Shown: piece after piece, positions 33,359 through 33,607 of the stretch
How positions within the stretch are numbered: position 1 is the first letter of the stretch
Layout: every line of letters begins with the position of its first letter
Assembly: GCA_945878725.1 (NCBI GenBank)
Contig: CAMCTY010000022.1
Span: 1 to 33,607, forward strand
Length of the DNA stretch: 33,607 nt
Direction: 5' to 3'
From: Bifidobacterium breve
GTDB lineage: Bacteria; Actinomycetota; Acidimicrobiia; Acidimicrobiales; Acidimicrobilacustridaceae
The notes under the pieces: model-generated
The model's database searches: none
Seen by the model: only the letters and a program-made list of their open reading frames with translations
What the model was told of the DNA's origin: nothing
Program-made: the position numbers and the translations under genes

Positions 33359-33607
33359 CTAAGCCATCCGGGCATCGGCTATCAGCCGCTTGACCTCGGT
33401 CACGGTGCGCTCGAGATCGTCATTGATGATGCAGATTGCACCCAGTCGACGCCCCTCGGCCAGTTCGCCCTGAGCTACTGCGATCCGGCGCTCAGCCTGC
33501 TCGGGCGGATCTCCCCTGCCCCGTAAACGTTCGGCCTGAACCTCAGCTGACGGCGGTTCAAGAAGGATGAAGAGGGCATCAGGCGCCTGTTCAAGCACCT
33601 GAGCGGC
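33359..33607 (-). CDS. gmk: Guanylate kinase, C-terminal part (gene cut by window edge)
   Basis: ATP-dependent phosphorylation of GMP to GDP. Only the last 82 residues are in the window, beginning AAQVLEQAPDALFILLEPPS, the segment after the GMP-binding domain. RLRGRGDPPEQAERRIA carries the lid arginines that contact ATP. The C-terminal INDDLERTVTEVKRLI is the family's usual NDDLE-type end. The next gene in the same direction is rpoZ, 30 bp downstream, the typical gmk-rpoZ order. Confidence 0.93.
   Translation of the reverse strand, partial: AAQVLEQAPDALFILLEPPSAEVQAERLRGRGDPPEQAERRIAVAQGELAEGRRLGAICIINDDLERTVTEVKRLIADARMA

Overview
The window is a GC-rich (about 60%), gene-dense chromosomal segment from an actinobacterium. 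The 5' part of a 16S rRNA gene at the left edge reads like Acidimicrobiia (Ilumatobacter-type marine or freshwater lineages). That placement is from remembered sequence, not a database search. Protein families agree: a long-form HisG, a DUF1844 gene beside infC, PriA without a Walker A motif, CoaBC with PAMHTEMW, and gene order close to the mycobacterial arg-pheST-infC block. I see no insertion sequence, integrase, phage gene, CRISPR array or toxin/defence cassette. This is core chromosome.

Layout. 1-1124: 5' end of 16S rRNA (minus strand) with a roughly 600-nt leader rich in small hairpins and a BoxA-like element. 1125-3764: tyrS, an unknown membrane-anchored protein and a Nudix hydrolase. 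3775-12164: the complete arginine operon argC-J-B-D-F-R-G-H (minus strand), mostly joined by ATGA overlaps, driven by a promoter that looks leaderless and overlaps tandem ARG boxes. 12250-17966: infC-rpmI-rplT, a SpoU methyltransferase, pheS and pheT (minus strand). 17967-18345: a 380-bp structured intergenic region. 18346-20735: a DUF1844 gene, a cold-shock-domain protein, hisG and a VIT-family metal transporter. 20766-24115: riboflavin genes ribD-ribE-ribBA-ribH. 24223-27407: def-fmt-rsmB-mogA. 27430-28598: two RNA methyltransferase-type genes on the plus strand. 28595-33607: gmk (partial)-rpoZ-coaBC-metK-priA (minus strand).

Functionally the segment joins translation (IF3, L35, L20, PheRS, TyrRS, deformylase, formyltransferase, several RNA methyltransferases, rRNA) with amino-acid and cofactor biosynthesis (arginine, first step of histidine, riboflavin, CoA, SAM, a molybdopterin step). 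Two blocks that are separate in Mycobacterium, as I recall it (tyrS/arg/pheST/infC and rib/fmt/priA/metK/rpoZ/gmk), are adjacent here.

No new multi-gene system is evident. The best signals are regulatory. (i) infC has no ATG, GTG or TTG near its true N terminus and probably starts at AUA, overlapping the stop of a six-codon leader ORF. (ii) A structured, apparently plus-strand RNA of about 200 nt lies between infC and DUF1844 and matches no family I can name with confidence. (iii) Five gene starts show TANNNT-N6-start, as expected for leaderless transcripts, including a divergent def/methyltransferase pair whose -10 boxes overlap. (iv) The rRNA leader carries three repeated GAAA-tetraloop hairpins with a compensatory base change.
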